A stretch of 64,000 nucleotides of DNA from JAZQLP01 sp045542755 (GCA_045542755.1 JAZQLP010000117.1:35607-99606); one strand, 5' to 3'. Positions 16,420 through 25,436 are shown, counted from the stretch's first letter. Numbers and translations: made by a program. The notes: generated by a model not told the origin, from the sequence alone.

Positions 16420-17250
16420 TTATTTCGCCTTAAGCATTCGGCGGAGACGGGTAACCTCGTCGTCCTGTGTGGCAGGGGGAGTGTAGAGGCCATCGGCCTT
16501 TACCTTATCCCATGCAGCAAAAAGTGCGGTAAATACCTTTATTTTGCTCCTGTCTGTGTGAACCTTTTTGAGTTGTATATAGCCGTTTGAAATAAGTCTG
16601 TCAACGGCGTTGTGCGCGATTTCCTTGCTGAGCTTGGTCTTGGCCACGCTCTGATTTACTACCTCTTGGGCGGAGAGCTTAAAGGCCTCTTTACGGGAGA
16701 GAAGTTCAAATATTGCCTGATAGTAGGGCTTGTATATATCGTCCTCGGAGGGGACTGTATTGACCCATGACGCTATGTTACGGAGCTGATTGCTCAATGC
16801 GTCCTTTACACCGTAGATACCGACCTCTTTGTCGAGGGTGTTTTTCAAGAAGTTTACGACGGAGCTGAAATGGCCGTCACCTGAGAAAATTATAAAAGTG
16901 TCTATATCCTTGGCGGACATGGCCCGCTGATACAGATAGTCAAGCATTATAAAATCGGTAAAATCCTTTTTATGAGCGCCGGTCCCGGTGGGTGCGGTAA
17001 AAATAATATTGTTCGTTATCTCTCTTATTCTGGGTATCTCATTTGCAAGATGCTGATTTGAAAAATCCGCAAAGAAGGTTACGTCAAGAACGTCATACCT
17101 CTCCTTGAGGTCAGCCATCCATCCCTTAAGGTTGGGATGTATCTGATACATACGGTAGAGTGAGATATACCAATGCTCGTAGTCCACAAATACGACTGCT
17201 TTCGGCTTGTTTTTCTTTATTGCACCGAATATTCCTATGATTGTCACCAC
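16420..17250 (-). CDS. NYN domain protein (PIN-like nuclease fold)
   Basis: A protein of up to 276 residues with an N-terminal NYN domain, a PIN-like RNase fold. Conserved acidic sites are seen in VVFVDYEHW (D23), FTDFIMLDYLYQ and IFSGDGHFSSVV. The C-terminal 100 residues look like a winged-helix domain (AHNAVDRLISNGYIQLKK). Family members are thought to cut RNA, but the target is unknown. The start is odd. The listed GTG at 17250 overlaps a near-perfect Shine-Dalgarno (AAAGGTGGTGA), which is spaced correctly for a non-standard ATA at 17236-17238. No ATG is available nearby. Confidence 0.85.
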   Translation of the reverse strand: MVTIIGIFGAIKKNKPKAVVFVDYEHWYISLYRMYQIHPNLKGWMADLKERYDVLDVTFFADFSNQHLANEIPRIREITNNIIFTAPTGTGAHKKDFTDFIMLDYLYQRAMSAKDIDTFIIFSGDGHFSSVVNFLKNTLDKEVGIYGVKDALSNQLRNIASWVNTVPSEDDIYKPYYQAIFELLSRKEAFKLSAQEVVNQSVAKTKLSKEIAHNAVDRLISNGYIQLKKVHTDRSKIKVFTALFAAWDKVKADGLYTPPATQDDEVTRLRRMLKAK

Positions 17251-17264
17251 CTTTCACGTATATC

Positions 17265-17293
17265 ATTTTACACTATAAATAGCAAATTGTCAA
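17265..17293 (-). promoter_or_regulatory. Sigma-A-type promoter of the NYN gene
   Basis: On the minus strand consensus TTGACA (17288-17293) and TAAAAT (17265-17270) are 17 bases apart. The leader is only about 15-25 bases. Confidence 0.75.
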
Positions 17294-17303
17294 GAGGAAA
17301 ATT

Positions 17304-17810
17304 CTATCCTGCGTACTTATCAACGACGGCAAATATGTCCCCGTTACCCTCGGTATCGTAAACGGCGAGAACCAATGCGTTGCCGTATACCTTATAGGAA
17401 GCGCCAAGGGCTATATCGTACTCCTCGGGGATATAAAGCTCGAAAAGGGAATACATAGCCTCAACGTAGTTATATTGAAGAGTCTCCTTTATGGCTTCAA
17501 CGTCGGCGCCCTCCTTAAATCTGATAATTATAAAGGATGCGGCTCTGCCCGAGGTACGCTGACAGAGAACGTAGTCCTCAAAAAGGGATATATCGTCAAA
17601 TCCGTAGGAGAAATAAAGAATGTCCTCGGCAAGTTCATCGTCCGAATATATAAACTCCACACCTTCAAAATCAAACTGCGCCGTAACATCGGCCACTATA
17701 TCGTGAAGGTCGCCGGTAAGGTTCAGAGTCTTTTGACCGCACCCCGCAAGACAAAGGGAGGTAGCAATGGCAAAAATAAGAGCTATAGCGATAATTTTCA
17801 GGTTTTTCAT
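17304..17810 (-). CDS. DUF4358-like lipoprotein
   Basis: A 168-residue secreted lipoprotein: a signal peptide of about 22 residues ends in the lipobox LAGC. The mature part follows the DUF4358 pattern: an acidic start, a central segment like SGRAASFIIIRFKEGADVEAI, and a C-terminal strand pair around YKVYGNALVLAVYD. The function of the family is unknown. It is transcribed alone toward the NYN gene and diverges from DUF421. The family assignment rests on pattern only. Confidence 0.7.
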   Translation of the reverse strand: MKNLKIIAIALIFAIATSLCLAGCGQKTLNLTGDLHDIVADVTAQFDFEGVEFIYSDDELAEDILYFSYGFDDISLFEDYVLCQRTSGRAASFIIIRFKEGADVEAIKETLQYNYVEAMYSLFELYIPEEYDIALGASYKVYGNALVLAVYDTEGNGDIFAVVDKYAG

Positions 17811-17946
17811 ATCAATTCTCCGTCTATCCGTTTTCTTTTATTATATATTATTTGCCGTCAAAAATCAACCCCCTATGTAAAGAATAGTATAAAACGGGGA
17901 TTTTTCCGTAAAATATGCCTAACATAAAAAAATTAAAGAGGCAAAA

Positions 17947-18591
17947 ATGCTCATATCATTCATAAGAACGGTCATTCTCTATATAGCCCTCATTCTGGGG
18001 GTAAGAGTTACGGGAAAAAGACAGCTTGGGGATCTTGAGCCCGCAGAGCTCATAGTTACCATACTGATAACGGAGCTTGCGGCAGTGCCCCTCCAGGACC
18101 CCGACGCCCCCTTGCTCAACAGCATAATATCAATCCTCGCCCTGGTTTGTCTGGAGATACTCCTTACGGCACTCTCCACAAAAAGTCCCCTTTTCAGTAA
18201 GATCCTTCAGGGAAAATTCAGCATCCTTATCCGTGACGGAAAGATAGACCAAAAAGAGATGAAAAAATCCGACGTGACCTACGACGAGCTTTCTGAAGCC
18301 ATACGGCAAAACGGAGGGCTTTCAGCCGAAGAGGTCAGATGGGCCGTAATGGAGCCCTCGGGTAACGTAAGCATCATACTAAAAAAGGATATGACGGCGG
18401 GAGATATTCCCACGCCCCTAATACTTCAGGGGAAATATCTGAAGAAAAACCTTAAAAAAGTCAATCTGTCAAGGGCGGAAGCCGAGGCATTCCTAGCCCA
18501 AAAGGGGCTTCGGCCAAAGGACGTGTATGTTCTCGCCCTGGCGGACGAGAAATTCACCCTCATACCCAAAGAAAAGGAAAACAATCAATAA
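17947..18591 (+). CDS. DUF421 membrane protein (YetF family)
   Basis: A 214-residue protein with three N-terminal membrane helices (about residues 5-75) and the DUF421 cytoplasmic domain. The motif GVRVTGKRQLGDLEPAELIV and the later ELSEAIRQNGGLSAEEVRWAV region are typical. YetF-type proteins are common in spore formers, and some sit in the spore membrane. The stop codon overlaps the next start (TAATG), so it is coupled to the DUF4363 gene. This pairing recurs in Clostridia. Confidence 0.9.
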   Translation: MLISFIRTVILYIALILGVRVTGKRQLGDLEPAELIVTILITELAAVPLQDPDAPLLNSIISILALVCLEILLTALSTKSPLFSKILQGKFSILIRDGKIDQKEMKKSDVTYDELSEAIRQNGGLSAEEVRWAVMEPSGNVSIILKKDMTAGDIPTPLILQGKYLKKNLKKVNLSRAEAEAFLAQKGLRPKDVYVLALADEKFTLIPKEKENNQ

Positions 18592-18989
18592 TGAAAATAC
18601 TGCTTTCATCCCTGGCGTTACTGCTGGCCTTGGGAACGGTGGGGATTTCGGTTTATCTCCAGAACAGCACCGCCAACCAAATGGCAACCCGTCTTGAAAG
18701 ATGCGCCGACGATGCCGTAGAGAGAAATATGGACCAGATGTACGCCGACTTTAACGACTTTTTTAAATACTATCAAGACAAAAGAGGTCTACTGTCCCTC
18801 TTTGTCCATACCTCAAAGATAGAGGAGATTGACGAACTGAGTGCCGAAATCGTGGCCGCTCTTGAAAACGGAGAGGATAACGCCGACGACACCGACTTTG
18901 ATACCATTGCCGCATCTGTCAAAAAGCTCCTTGACGCCTCAGAGCACATAATTGAAACAAACACCTTGACGTGGGGCAACATTTTTTAA
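18591..18989 (+). CDS. DUF4363 family protein
   Basis: A 132-residue protein with a single N-terminal membrane helix (about residues 4-23), then a helical, acidic domain matching DUF4363. The family is found beside DUF421 genes, and its role is unknown. Its start overlaps the DUF421 stop by one base. The domain is predicted to face outside the membrane. Confidence 0.8.
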   Translation: MKILLSSLALLLALGTVGISVYLQNSTANQMATRLERCADDAVERNMDQMYADFNDFFKYYQDKRGLLSLFVHTSKIEEIDELSAEIVAALENGEDNADDTDFDTIAASVKKLLDASEHIIETNTLTWGNIF

Positions 18990-19061
18990 CGATATATGCC
19001 GATTGATGGCGAAAATTCTCTCTTTTTGCGACGGACTGTATAAAAAACTCTCCACGGGGAC

Positions 19062-19090
19062 TTGATTTTTCCTGTTAAATGGTTTATAAT
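19062..19090 (+). promoter_or_regulatory. Sigma-A-type promoter of galK
   Basis: TTGATT (19062-19067) and TATAAT (19085-19090) are 17 bases apart. The leader is about 85 bases and includes a small CCGA/TCGG hairpin. Confidence 0.75.
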
Positions 19091-19179
19091 GGAAGTGATA
19101 GATTATGAAAACTTTCAATTTATTCTCCGATATTCTTCGGGGATAGAATCGGAATTTTATTTCCGGAAGCGAGGACCCA

Positions 19180-20376
19180 ATGGAAAACAAGGTTGATATT
19201 ATCGAAAAATTTATAGATATTTACGGCGGAACCCCAGAAGGACTTCGCCATTTTATCTCTCCCGGCAGAGTAAACCTTATCGGAGAGCATACCGACTATA
19301 ACGGCGGATTCGTTTTTCCTGCCGCCATATCCCAAAGCTCCGAGATAATCCTCCGCCGAACCGACGACGGCAAGATAAAGCTGGCCGCCACCGACCTTCC
19401 CGACCGTCCCGTCCTTGAAATAGACAAGCTTGACTCTTACAAGGACCTCAAATGGGGCAATTATCAGGCGGGTGTAGCCTACGTTCTTCAGCAAGAGGGC
19501 TACAAAATACCCTCCTGTGAGATACTCTACCACGACGGAGTTCCTCTGGGGGCGGGCCTTTCGTCATCTGCGGCCATTGAGGTGGTTATGGCGCTGGCTA
19601 TTGCAACCCTTTCAAACGAGGACAAGGGTATAACCGAGCCCGTTGATATGGTTGAAATGGCAAAGCTTTCCCAAAAGGCCGAAAATATATATTGCGGTGT
19701 AAGCTGCGGCATTATGGACCAGTTTGCCTCCGCCATGGGAAAAGAGGGACACGCAATCTTCCTTGACTGCCGCGACCTGTCCTACAAGTACGTTCCCCTG
19801 GACCTTAACGGCTATAAGATAGTAATAGCAAACACCAATAAAAAGCGTTCCCTTGCCGAAAGCAAGTACAACGAGAGATGCAGAGAATGCTCCGAAGCCC
19901 TTAATCAGCTCAAGACCGTATATCCTGAGGCCGAATGCTTGAGAGACGTGTCTGTTGAGATGTTTGAAGAGGCAAAAGAGGTTATTGCCGACCCCTTCTG
20001 CAGAAGAAGGGCAGAGCACGTTATATACGAATGTGACAGAGTGCTAAAGAGTGTCAAGGCTCTTTACGAGGGTGACCTTGAGGCCTTTGGCAGACTTATG
20101 ACCGCATCTCACATATCCCTCCGTGACCTTTACGAGGTTACCGGCGAGCATCTTGACGCCATGGTAGAGGAATCCCTTAAAATAGAGGGCTGTATCGGCT
20201 CCCGAATGACGGGCGCGGGCTTTGGCGGCTGTACAGTATCCATAGTAAGAGAAGCCAATATAGAAAAATTCGTGGAAGAAGTAGGCCGCGCTTATATTGC
20301 AAGAACAGGCCTTATCCCCGCCTTTTACGTGTCAGAAGCGGGTCAGGGCGGCCACGAAATCCCCGAAAAGGGCTGA
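19180..20376 (+). CDS. galK: Galactokinase
   Basis: GalK (398 residues) phosphorylates galactose to galactose-1-phosphate, the first step of the Leloir pathway. Signatures are PGRVNLIGEHTDYNGGFVFP near residue 28, the ATP site GVPLGAGLSSSAAIEV, and the C-terminal SRMTGAGFGGCTVSIV. The catalytic Asp is in CGIMDQFASAMG. Length is normal. It stands alone here without galT, galE or a transporter. GAGGA precedes the ATG. Confidence 0.96.
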   Translation: MENKVDIIEKFIDIYGGTPEGLRHFISPGRVNLIGEHTDYNGGFVFPAAISQSSEIILRRTDDGKIKLAATDLPDRPVLEIDKLDSYKDLKWGNYQAGVAYVLQQEGYKIPSCEILYHDGVPLGAGLSSSAAIEVVMALAIATLSNEDKGITEPVDMVEMAKLSQKAENIYCGVSCGIMDQFASAMGKEGHAIFLDCRDLSYKYVPLDLNGYKIVIANTNKKRSLAESKYNERCRECSEALNQLKTVYPEAECLRDVSVEMFEEAKEVIADPFCRRRAEHVIYECDRVLKSVKALYEGDLEAFGRLMTASHISLRDLYEVTGEHLDAMVEESLKIEGCIGSRMTGAGFGGCTVSIVREANIEKFVEEVGRAYIARTGLIPAFYVSEAGQGGHEIPEKG

Positions 20377-20411
20377 TTTACGCAAGTTTTATCGAACTTT
20401 TTATTAAATAC

Positions 20412-20440
20412 TTGACAACCGGCGGCTTTGATGTTATAAT
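20412..20440 (+). promoter_or_regulatory. Promoter of the DUF177-rpmF unit
   Basis: Consensus TTGACA (20412-20417) and TATAAT (20435-20440) are 17 bases apart. Confidence 0.85.
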
Positions 20441-20482
20441 TGTTTGTAGCTGCATTTTAGACACACACGAGAGGAAAAAGTT

Positions 20483-20923
20483 ATGGTTTTTGACGGCAGA
20501 TATCTTGACCTTGTGACTGTTTTCAAGAGTAGCGGCGCGCGGTTCCCTATAGACCGCAAGCTGGACCTGTCGCCTCTCGATCCTGCCTTTGGCATTGCCG
20601 AAATAAGCGGCGAGTTTGCGAACATTAACGGCTACGTTACGGCGAAGTTCACCTTCTCCGGAATGTTTCGCTCTGTATGCGACCGCTGTCTTGACCCCGT
20701 GGCTCTCCCCCTTACGGCGGAGATAGACACGACCCTGGACATGAAAGAGGCAAAGGACGATTCCATAACCATAGAAAACGGCAAGGCGGACCTTTTAAAA
20801 ACGACCTATGACGCTTTGCTGCTGGCAATACCCTCAAAGGTACTGTGCAAAGAGTCGTGCAAAGGTCTGTGTTATATATGCGGAACAAACTTAAACATTA
20901 AGCAATGTGACTGCAACAATTAA
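20483..20923 (+). CDS. DUF177 protein (YceD family)
   Basis: A 146-residue YceD-type protein, the usual companion of rpmF. The pair RSVCDRCLDPVALPL and the C-terminal Cys-rich KESCKGLCYICGTNLN are typical. YceD is linked to 23S rRNA and ribosome metabolism, but its exact role is unsettled. It is 16 bases upstream of rpmF and shares its promoter. GAGAGGAAAA precedes the start. Confidence 0.92.
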   Translation: MVFDGRYLDLVTVFKSSGARFPIDRKLDLSPLDPAFGIAEISGEFANINGYVTAKFTFSGMFRSVCDRCLDPVALPLTAEIDTTLDMKEAKDDSITIENGKADLLKTTYDALLLAIPSKVLCKESCKGLCYICGTNLNIKQCDCNN

Positions 20924-20939
20924 CAGGAGGTGCTGAAAA

Positions 20940-21149
20940 ATGGGTGCTATAGCTCCTAAGAGAAGAATTTCCAAACAGAGAAAGCATTTGAGACGTTCCA
21001 GCGTATGGAAGCTCGAAATGCCCGGCATGGTAAAGTGCTCCAACTGTGGTGAGTATGTTCTCTCTCACAGAGTATGTAAGGCCTGCGGTTATTACGACGG
21101 CAAAAAGGTCCTCAACATCAAAGAGAAGACTCAGCAGCAGGATGCGTAA
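20940..21149 (+). CDS. rpmF: 50S ribosomal protein L32
   Basis: L32 (69 residues) is a small zinc-binding protein of the large ribosomal subunit. The N-terminus reads MGAIAPKRRISKQRKHLRRS, a little different from the common MAVPKRKTSK. Two CxxC pairs follow (KCSNCGEYVL and RVCKACGYYDG), so this is the zinc-containing form. AGGAGGTG precedes the ATG. Confidence 0.97.
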   Translation: MGAIAPKRRISKQRKHLRRSSVWKLEMPGMVKCSNCGEYVLSHRVCKACGYYDGKKVLNIKEKTQQQDA

Positions 21150-21271
21150 CCGTACAAACATGAGTACATGATGAATGATGGAAGTGAATGGTGAATTTTT
21201 CGGTTCATTATTCGTCTGCCATCGTTCATTTTGCTTTAGGGCAAAAAATCTTTAAGAAAGGACCGTCGCGT

Positions 21272-22612
21272 ATGGCAAAGATACGTTCCGTCTCCCCCAC
21301 CTGCGGACTTTACGGCAGGGTTAAAGAGGGCGACAAGCTTATATCTTTAAACGGTAAAAAAATAACCGACTGCTTTGATATGATGTATCATTTTGACGGT
21401 CTTTTCCTATCCCCTTGGGGAAGACCCGTATCAAAAAGGGTAAAGCTTACCGTTGAAAGAGACGGGGAGCTTTTAAGCATCAAAGGAAAAAGCGATAAGG
21501 GTGAATTGGGACTTGAGTTCGATACCTTCCTTATGGACGAGCCCCGTTCCTGCAAAAATAAATGTTGCTTCTGCTTTATAGACCAGCTTCCCGAAAACAT
21601 GAGGAAGACCATGTACTATAAGGACGACGACTACAGACTGTCCATTATATACGGCAACTACGTCACCCTGACAAACGCTTCAAGAGAGGACATTGACAGA
21701 ATAAAGGAACTTCACCTTTCCCCTCTCAACGTTTCGGTTCACGCAACCGACCCCGACCTTCGGGTAAGGATGATGAAAAACCCCAACGCAAAGAACATAA
21801 TGCCTATTATGAGAGAGCTTGCAGATGCGGGCATACGCTTAAGAGCCCAGATAGTTCTCTGCAAGGGCATAAACGACGGGGAAAATCTTCTCCGTTCAAT
21901 GGCGGATTTAAAATCTCTCTATCCCGCCATTTCCAGCGTATCGGTGGTTCCCGTAGGTCTTACAAAATACAGAGAAGGCCTTGAGCCTCTGGAACCTTTT
22001 ACGGGAGAGGATTCCGAAAAGGTACTTGATATGATAGAAGCCTTTACGGATAAATGTGTTGAGGAACTGGGCACAAGGCTCATATATCCCTCGGACGAAT
22101 TTTTCCTTTCCGCAAATCGTCCCCTTCCCACGGCAGAATATTACGAAGACTTTGAGCAGATTGAAAACGGCGTGGGAATGTTGGCAAGATATAAAGAAAA
22201 TCTCGATGAGCTCACAGAAGAGCTTGAAAAAGAGCCAATTAATAAGAATTTTTCCATGATAACGGGATATGCCGCCGCTCCCTTCTTTGAAAACACGGTG
22301 ATCCCCGCCCTCAAAGAAAAGCTTGAGGGGCTGGAATGTAAAGTATATCCCATAAAAAACGACTTTTTCGGCGAAAAAATAACCGTAGCGGGACTTATAA
22401 CGGGCAGGGACGTAATAGCCCAGCTCAAGGGCAAGGACTTGGGCGATGCCCTCATCATTCCCACCGTTATGCTCAGGGAGAACGCCTTCCTTGACGACGT
22501 TACGGTATCAGATATAGAATCGGAGCTGGGAGTAAAGGCTATCGTAAGCGGCCCCGAGCCCTGCGACCTCTACGAGGCGCTGACGGGCAAACCATCCCCC
22601 ATTCAACAATAA
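21272..22612 (+). CDS. DUF512 radical SAM/PDZ iron-sulfur protein
   Basis: A 446-residue protein with an N-terminal PDZ-like domain (about residues 1-60), a radical-SAM-like iron-sulfur motif C94-x3-C98-x2-C101, and a C-terminal DUF512 domain. The family is conserved in Clostridia directly before der, as here (29 bases), but its reaction is unknown. ATG 21272 follows AAAGGA by nine bases. An earlier in-frame ATG at 21188 would add 28 residues unlike the family and has no ribosome site. Confidence 0.88.
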   Translation: MAKIRSVSPTCGLYGRVKEGDKLISLNGKKITDCFDMMYHFDGLFLSPWGRPVSKRVKLTVERDGELLSIKGKSDKGELGLEFDTFLMDEPRSCKNKCCFCFIDQLPENMRKTMYYKDDDYRLSIIYGNYVTLTNASREDIDRIKELHLSPLNVSVHATDPDLRVRMMKNPNAKNIMPIMRELADAGIRLRAQIVLCKGINDGENLLRSMADLKSLYPAISSVSVVPVGLTKYREGLEPLEPFTGEDSEKVLDMIEAFTDKCVEELGTRLIYPSDEFFLSANRPLPTAEYYEDFEQIENGVGMLARYKENLDELTEELEKEPINKNFSMITGYAAAPFFENTVIPALKEKLEGLECKVYPIKNDFFGEKITVAGLITGRDVIAQLKGKDLGDALIIPTVMLRENAFLDDVTVSDIESELGVKAIVSGPEPCDLYEALTGKPSPIQQ

Positions 22613-22641
22613 CACCCTCCGAAGAAAGGAGATAGCATACA

Positions 22642-23967
22642 ATGAAACCCATAGTAGCAGTGGTTGGCCGCCCCAACGTGGGCAAATCCACCCTCTTTAA
22701 TAAAATCACGGGACAGAAGCTTTCCATAGTGGAAGATACTCCCGGCGTTACCCGCGACAGAATATATTTTGACGTTGAGTGGCGTGGCAAGGCCTTTACC
22801 CTGGTAGACACCGGCGGTATTGAGCCCCGCGCAGACGACGTTATTCTGGAGCAGATGAGATTGCAGGCTCAGATAGCCATTGAAAAGGCCGACGTGGTAC
22901 TGATGATAACCGACATCAAAATCGGTATGACCGCAGACGACGAGGCTGTAGCCCAGATGCTTCTCAAGGCGCAGAAGAAGGTTATCCTTTGCGTAAACAA
23001 GGTTGACAAGCCCGGTGATCCCCCTCCCGAGATATACGAGTTCTATAACCTCGGTCTGGGTGATCCCTATCCCGTATCTTCCGTTCACGGTCTTGGTATA
23101 GGCGAGCTTCTTGACGCCGTATACGACAATCTCAAGGATATTCCCGAAGTAGAGGAAGACGATACAGCCATCAAGGTAGCCGTTATAGGCAAGCCTAACG
23201 TAGGCAAGTCCTCCCTTATAAACCACATTCTCGGCGAAAACAGACTTCTCGTTTCCAATATTGCAGGCACCACCCGCGACGCCGTAGACACCTTTAAGGA
23301 AAACAAACACGGAAGATACGTCTTTATCGACACAGCAGGTATCAGAAAAAAGAGCAAGGTTGACGATGCTATCGAAAGATACTCCGTTCTTCGCTCCTAT
23401 ATGGCCGTTGACAGAGCCGACGTTGTCATTATGATGATTGACGCAAACACCGGCGTTACCGATCAGGATACCAAGATTGCGGGCTTTGCTCACGAAGAAG
23501 GCAAGGCGGTAATTATTGCCGTAAACAAGTGGGACGAGGTTGACAAGGACACCTATACCATAGCCTCCACCGAAGAAAATATTCGCCAAGAGCTTAAATA
23601 TATGAGCTATGCTCCCATTATCACAATCTCCGCAAAAACGGGCCAGAGAGTTGAAAAGCTCTTTGAGATGATAAACTCAGTAGCAGAACAGCATTCAAGA
23701 CGTATAACCACAGGCGTGCTTAACGACGTTCTTGCAAACGCCGTTATAAAGGTACAGCCCCCCACGGACAAGGGTAAGCGCCTCAAGCTCTACTACATGA
23801 CTCAGGTAGCCACCAAGCCCCCCACGTTCGTTATATTCGTAAACGACCTGGAGCTTTTCCACTTCTCTTATCAGAGATATATCGAAAATCAGATCCGCGA
23901 AACCTTCGGTCTTGACGGAACTCCCATCAGAATACTTCCCCGTCTGAAAAAGAAAGAGGACAAGTAA
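22642..23967 (+). CDS. der: Ribosome biogenesis GTPase Der (EngA)
   Basis: Der (441 residues) is an essential GTPase with two G domains in tandem, needed to assemble the 50S subunit. The first P-loop is GRPNVGKSTLFN, with DTGG and NKVD. The second P-loop is GKPNVGKSSLIN, with DTAG and NKWD. A C-terminal KH-like domain follows (LKLYYMTQVATKPPTFVIFV). Length is normal. AAAGGAG precedes the ATG. It is followed by plsY after 15 bases. Confidence 0.97.
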   Translation: MKPIVAVVGRPNVGKSTLFNKITGQKLSIVEDTPGVTRDRIYFDVEWRGKAFTLVDTGGIEPRADDVILEQMRLQAQIAIEKADVVLMITDIKIGMTADDEAVAQMLLKAQKKVILCVNKVDKPGDPPPEIYEFYNLGLGDPYPVSSVHGLGIGELLDAVYDNLKDIPEVEEDDTAIKVAVIGKPNVGKSSLINHILGENRLLVSNIAGTTRDAVDTFKENKHGRYVFIDTAGIRKKSKVDDAIERYSVLRSYMAVDRADVVIMMIDANTGVTDQDTKIAGFAHEEGKAVIIAVNKWDEVDKDTYTIASTEENIRQELKYMSYAPIITISAKTGQRVEKLFEMINSVAEQHSRRITTGVLNDVLANAVIKVQPPTDKGKRLKLYYMTQVATKPPTFVIFVNDLELFHFSYQRYIENQIRETFGLDGTPIRILPRLKKKEDK

Positions 23968-23982
23968 TTTCGGAGGATAAAT

Positions 23983-24633
23983 ATGACTTTTATCAGATTT
24001 TTGTTCCCTGCCGTATTCGGTTATCTTATTGGCAGTATCAACCTGTCCCTTATAATATCCAAGTACGTGGGGAAATTTGATATCACAAAGAGGGGCTCGG
24101 GTAATGCCGGCGGAACCAACGTGGTAAGAACCATGGGATTCAAGTGGGGCGCGGCTACCATTCTTCTGGAAGTGGTAAAGTATATTGCCACAGGTCTTAT
24201 AGCCCAGCACGTATTCCCCACCTACCTTTTGGGGAATCTTGGAGAACTTGAACCCCAGATAGTGGGCCTTTATACAATGCTTTTCTGTATGATAGGTAAC
24301 GTTCTTCCCGTATTCTGCCATTTTAAGGGCGGAAAGGGCGTTTCCTCAATCGCGGCGATGATCCTTCTCTTTGACTGGAGAATAGCCCTCATTTGCTACG
24401 CGGTATTCGCGGCAATTCTCTTTATCTCCCATACCGTATCCCTTGGCTCTATCCTGGCTTCCCTTACCGGCGCCATACTTACCTGCATCTTCTATGCCCC
24501 CCGTCCCTATTGGTGGGTTGCTGCAATCCTGGTAGCGGCCATGGTTGCTATAGTGTGGATAAGACATATTGCCAACATAAAAAGGCTCCTTACGGGTACT
24601 GAAAACAAATTCAATTTCGGCAAAAAGAAATAA
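23983..24633 (+). CDS. plsY: Glycerol-3-phosphate acyltransferase PlsY
   Basis: PlsY (216 residues) transfers an acyl group from acyl-phosphate to glycerol-3-phosphate at the membrane, starting phospholipid synthesis. Conserved loops are RGSGNAGGTNVVRTMG, FKGGKGVSS and a late VWIRHIANIKRLLTGTE with the third motif. It has five or so membrane helices. GGAGG precedes the ATG. A strong terminator at 24651-24701 ends the DUF512-der-plsY unit. Confidence 0.96.
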   Translation: MTFIRFLFPAVFGYLIGSINLSLIISKYVGKFDITKRGSGNAGGTNVVRTMGFKWGAATILLEVVKYIATGLIAQHVFPTYLLGNLGELEPQIVGLYTMLFCMIGNVLPVFCHFKGGKGVSSIAAMILLFDWRIALICYAVFAAILFISHTVSLGSILASLTGAILTCIFYAPRPYWWVAAILVAAMVAIVWIRHIANIKRLLTGTENKFNFGKKK

Positions 24634-24650
24634 CCGCCGAATATAACAAG

Positions 24651-24701
24651 CCCTCCTCAAATATATTTTAGTAAAATATGTTTGGGGAGGGTGTTTTTTT
24701 T
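24651..24701 (+). terminator. Strong intrinsic terminator after plsY
   Basis: A stem of about 19 bp (24651-24669 with 24673-24691) is followed by a run of eight T. Its 3' arm holds the only good Shine-Dalgarno of the next gene (GGGGAGG, 24684-24690). Confidence 0.9.
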
Positions 24702-25338
24702 GCTTGCTTCTACCTCAAAGGAGGCCTTTTCCGACCTTCTTTTCAAGGACGGCAGACCCATTCTGGAAATACGCATAGAATATCCCGTTGCGCAAGGTCA
24801 GGTGACGGAAAATTTTGAAAGGACTTTTAACATATATTACGAGAGGGATGCCCGACTCCTTAATCTCTCGGCAAGGACGAATATCCACCGAGATGCGCTG
24901 ACAAGATACACAAACTCAAAAAAAGAGGGCTTACCCTTCAATATGTACTCGGTGGTTCAGGAATTTCAGACAACCTTCGTTTCGGAAGACTACCTATCTC
25001 TTTGCAGGCGACGGCAGACCTATACGGGCGGCGCCCACGGCAAAACGGAAATGAAGAGCGACGTTTGGTCACTCTCTTCCGCCCGAAGGCTCACCCTTCA
25101 AGAGGTGGCAAAGGAACGCGACTCTGTAAAAATTGCAATAAAGGCGGTTCAGAAGGCCATATACAGTGACGGAAGCGGCAGATTTTACCCCCATGCGATA
25201 CAGGCAGCCGAAAAGGCCTTTGACCCACGAAATTTTTATCTTACAGAAAAGGGCATATCCGTTTTTTATCCTATCTACACCCTTGCACCCCACTATGCGG
25301 GCATACAGGTGTTTGAAACGGGGTTGACTGCAAAATAA
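24700..25338 (+). CDS. DUF3298/RsiV-like domain protein
   Basis: A 212-residue protein resembling the DUF3298 domain of RsiV and related peptidoglycan-associated proteins. The segment RRRQTYTGGAHGKTEMKS is the family hallmark (often YTGGAHG), and SARRLTLQEV and FYLTEKGISVFYPIY follow. No signal peptide or membrane helix is visible, which is unusual for the family. TTG at 24700 gives nine-base spacing from GGGGAGG. That site is buried in the terminator stem of plsY, so expression is doubtful unless the hairpin opens. Confidence 0.7.
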   Translation: MLASTSKEAFSDLLFKDGRPILEIRIEYPVAQGQVTENFERTFNIYYERDARLLNLSARTNIHRDALTRYTNSKKEGLPFNMYSVVQEFQTTFVSEDYLSLCRRRQTYTGGAHGKTEMKSDVWSLSSARRLTLQEVAKERDSVKIAIKAVQKAIYSDGSGRFYPHAIQAAEKAFDPRNFYLTEKGISVFYPIYTLAPHYAGIQVFETGLTAK

Positions 25339-25371
25339 CGAAAGAGAGAAAAACTTCGCCTTCTCCCTCCT

Positions 25372-25393
25372 GGTTCGAATCCTCATATCCGCT
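25372..25393 (+). repeat. Orphan tRNA 3'-end-like fragment
   Basis: The 22 bases from GGTTCGAATCC to ATATCCGCT read like the T-loop and acceptor end of a tRNA. The 5' half of the T-stem does not pair and no tRNA body precedes them. Such pieces are typical of old integration sites. They also resemble the 3' end of the adjacent tRNA-Gln in the opposite orientation. Confidence 0.5.
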
Positions 25394-25400
25394 GATAAAA

Positions 25401-25430
25401 AAAGAAAACACCCTATCGTTGATAGGGTGT
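25401..25430 (-). terminator. Intrinsic terminator of tRNA-Gln
   Basis: ACACCCTATC (25408-25417) pairs with GATAGGGTGT (25421-25430). A T-rich run follows on the minus strand. Confidence 0.85.
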
Positions 25431-25436
25431 TTTCTT

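Noticed and set aside
18990..19060. Small gene between DUF4363 and galK
   Set aside because: No frame with a ribosome site was found; the gap holds the galK promoter and leader.
22603..23589. 328-residue minus-strand frame opposite der
   Set aside because: It is antisense to both intact G domains of Der and has no recognisable protein features.
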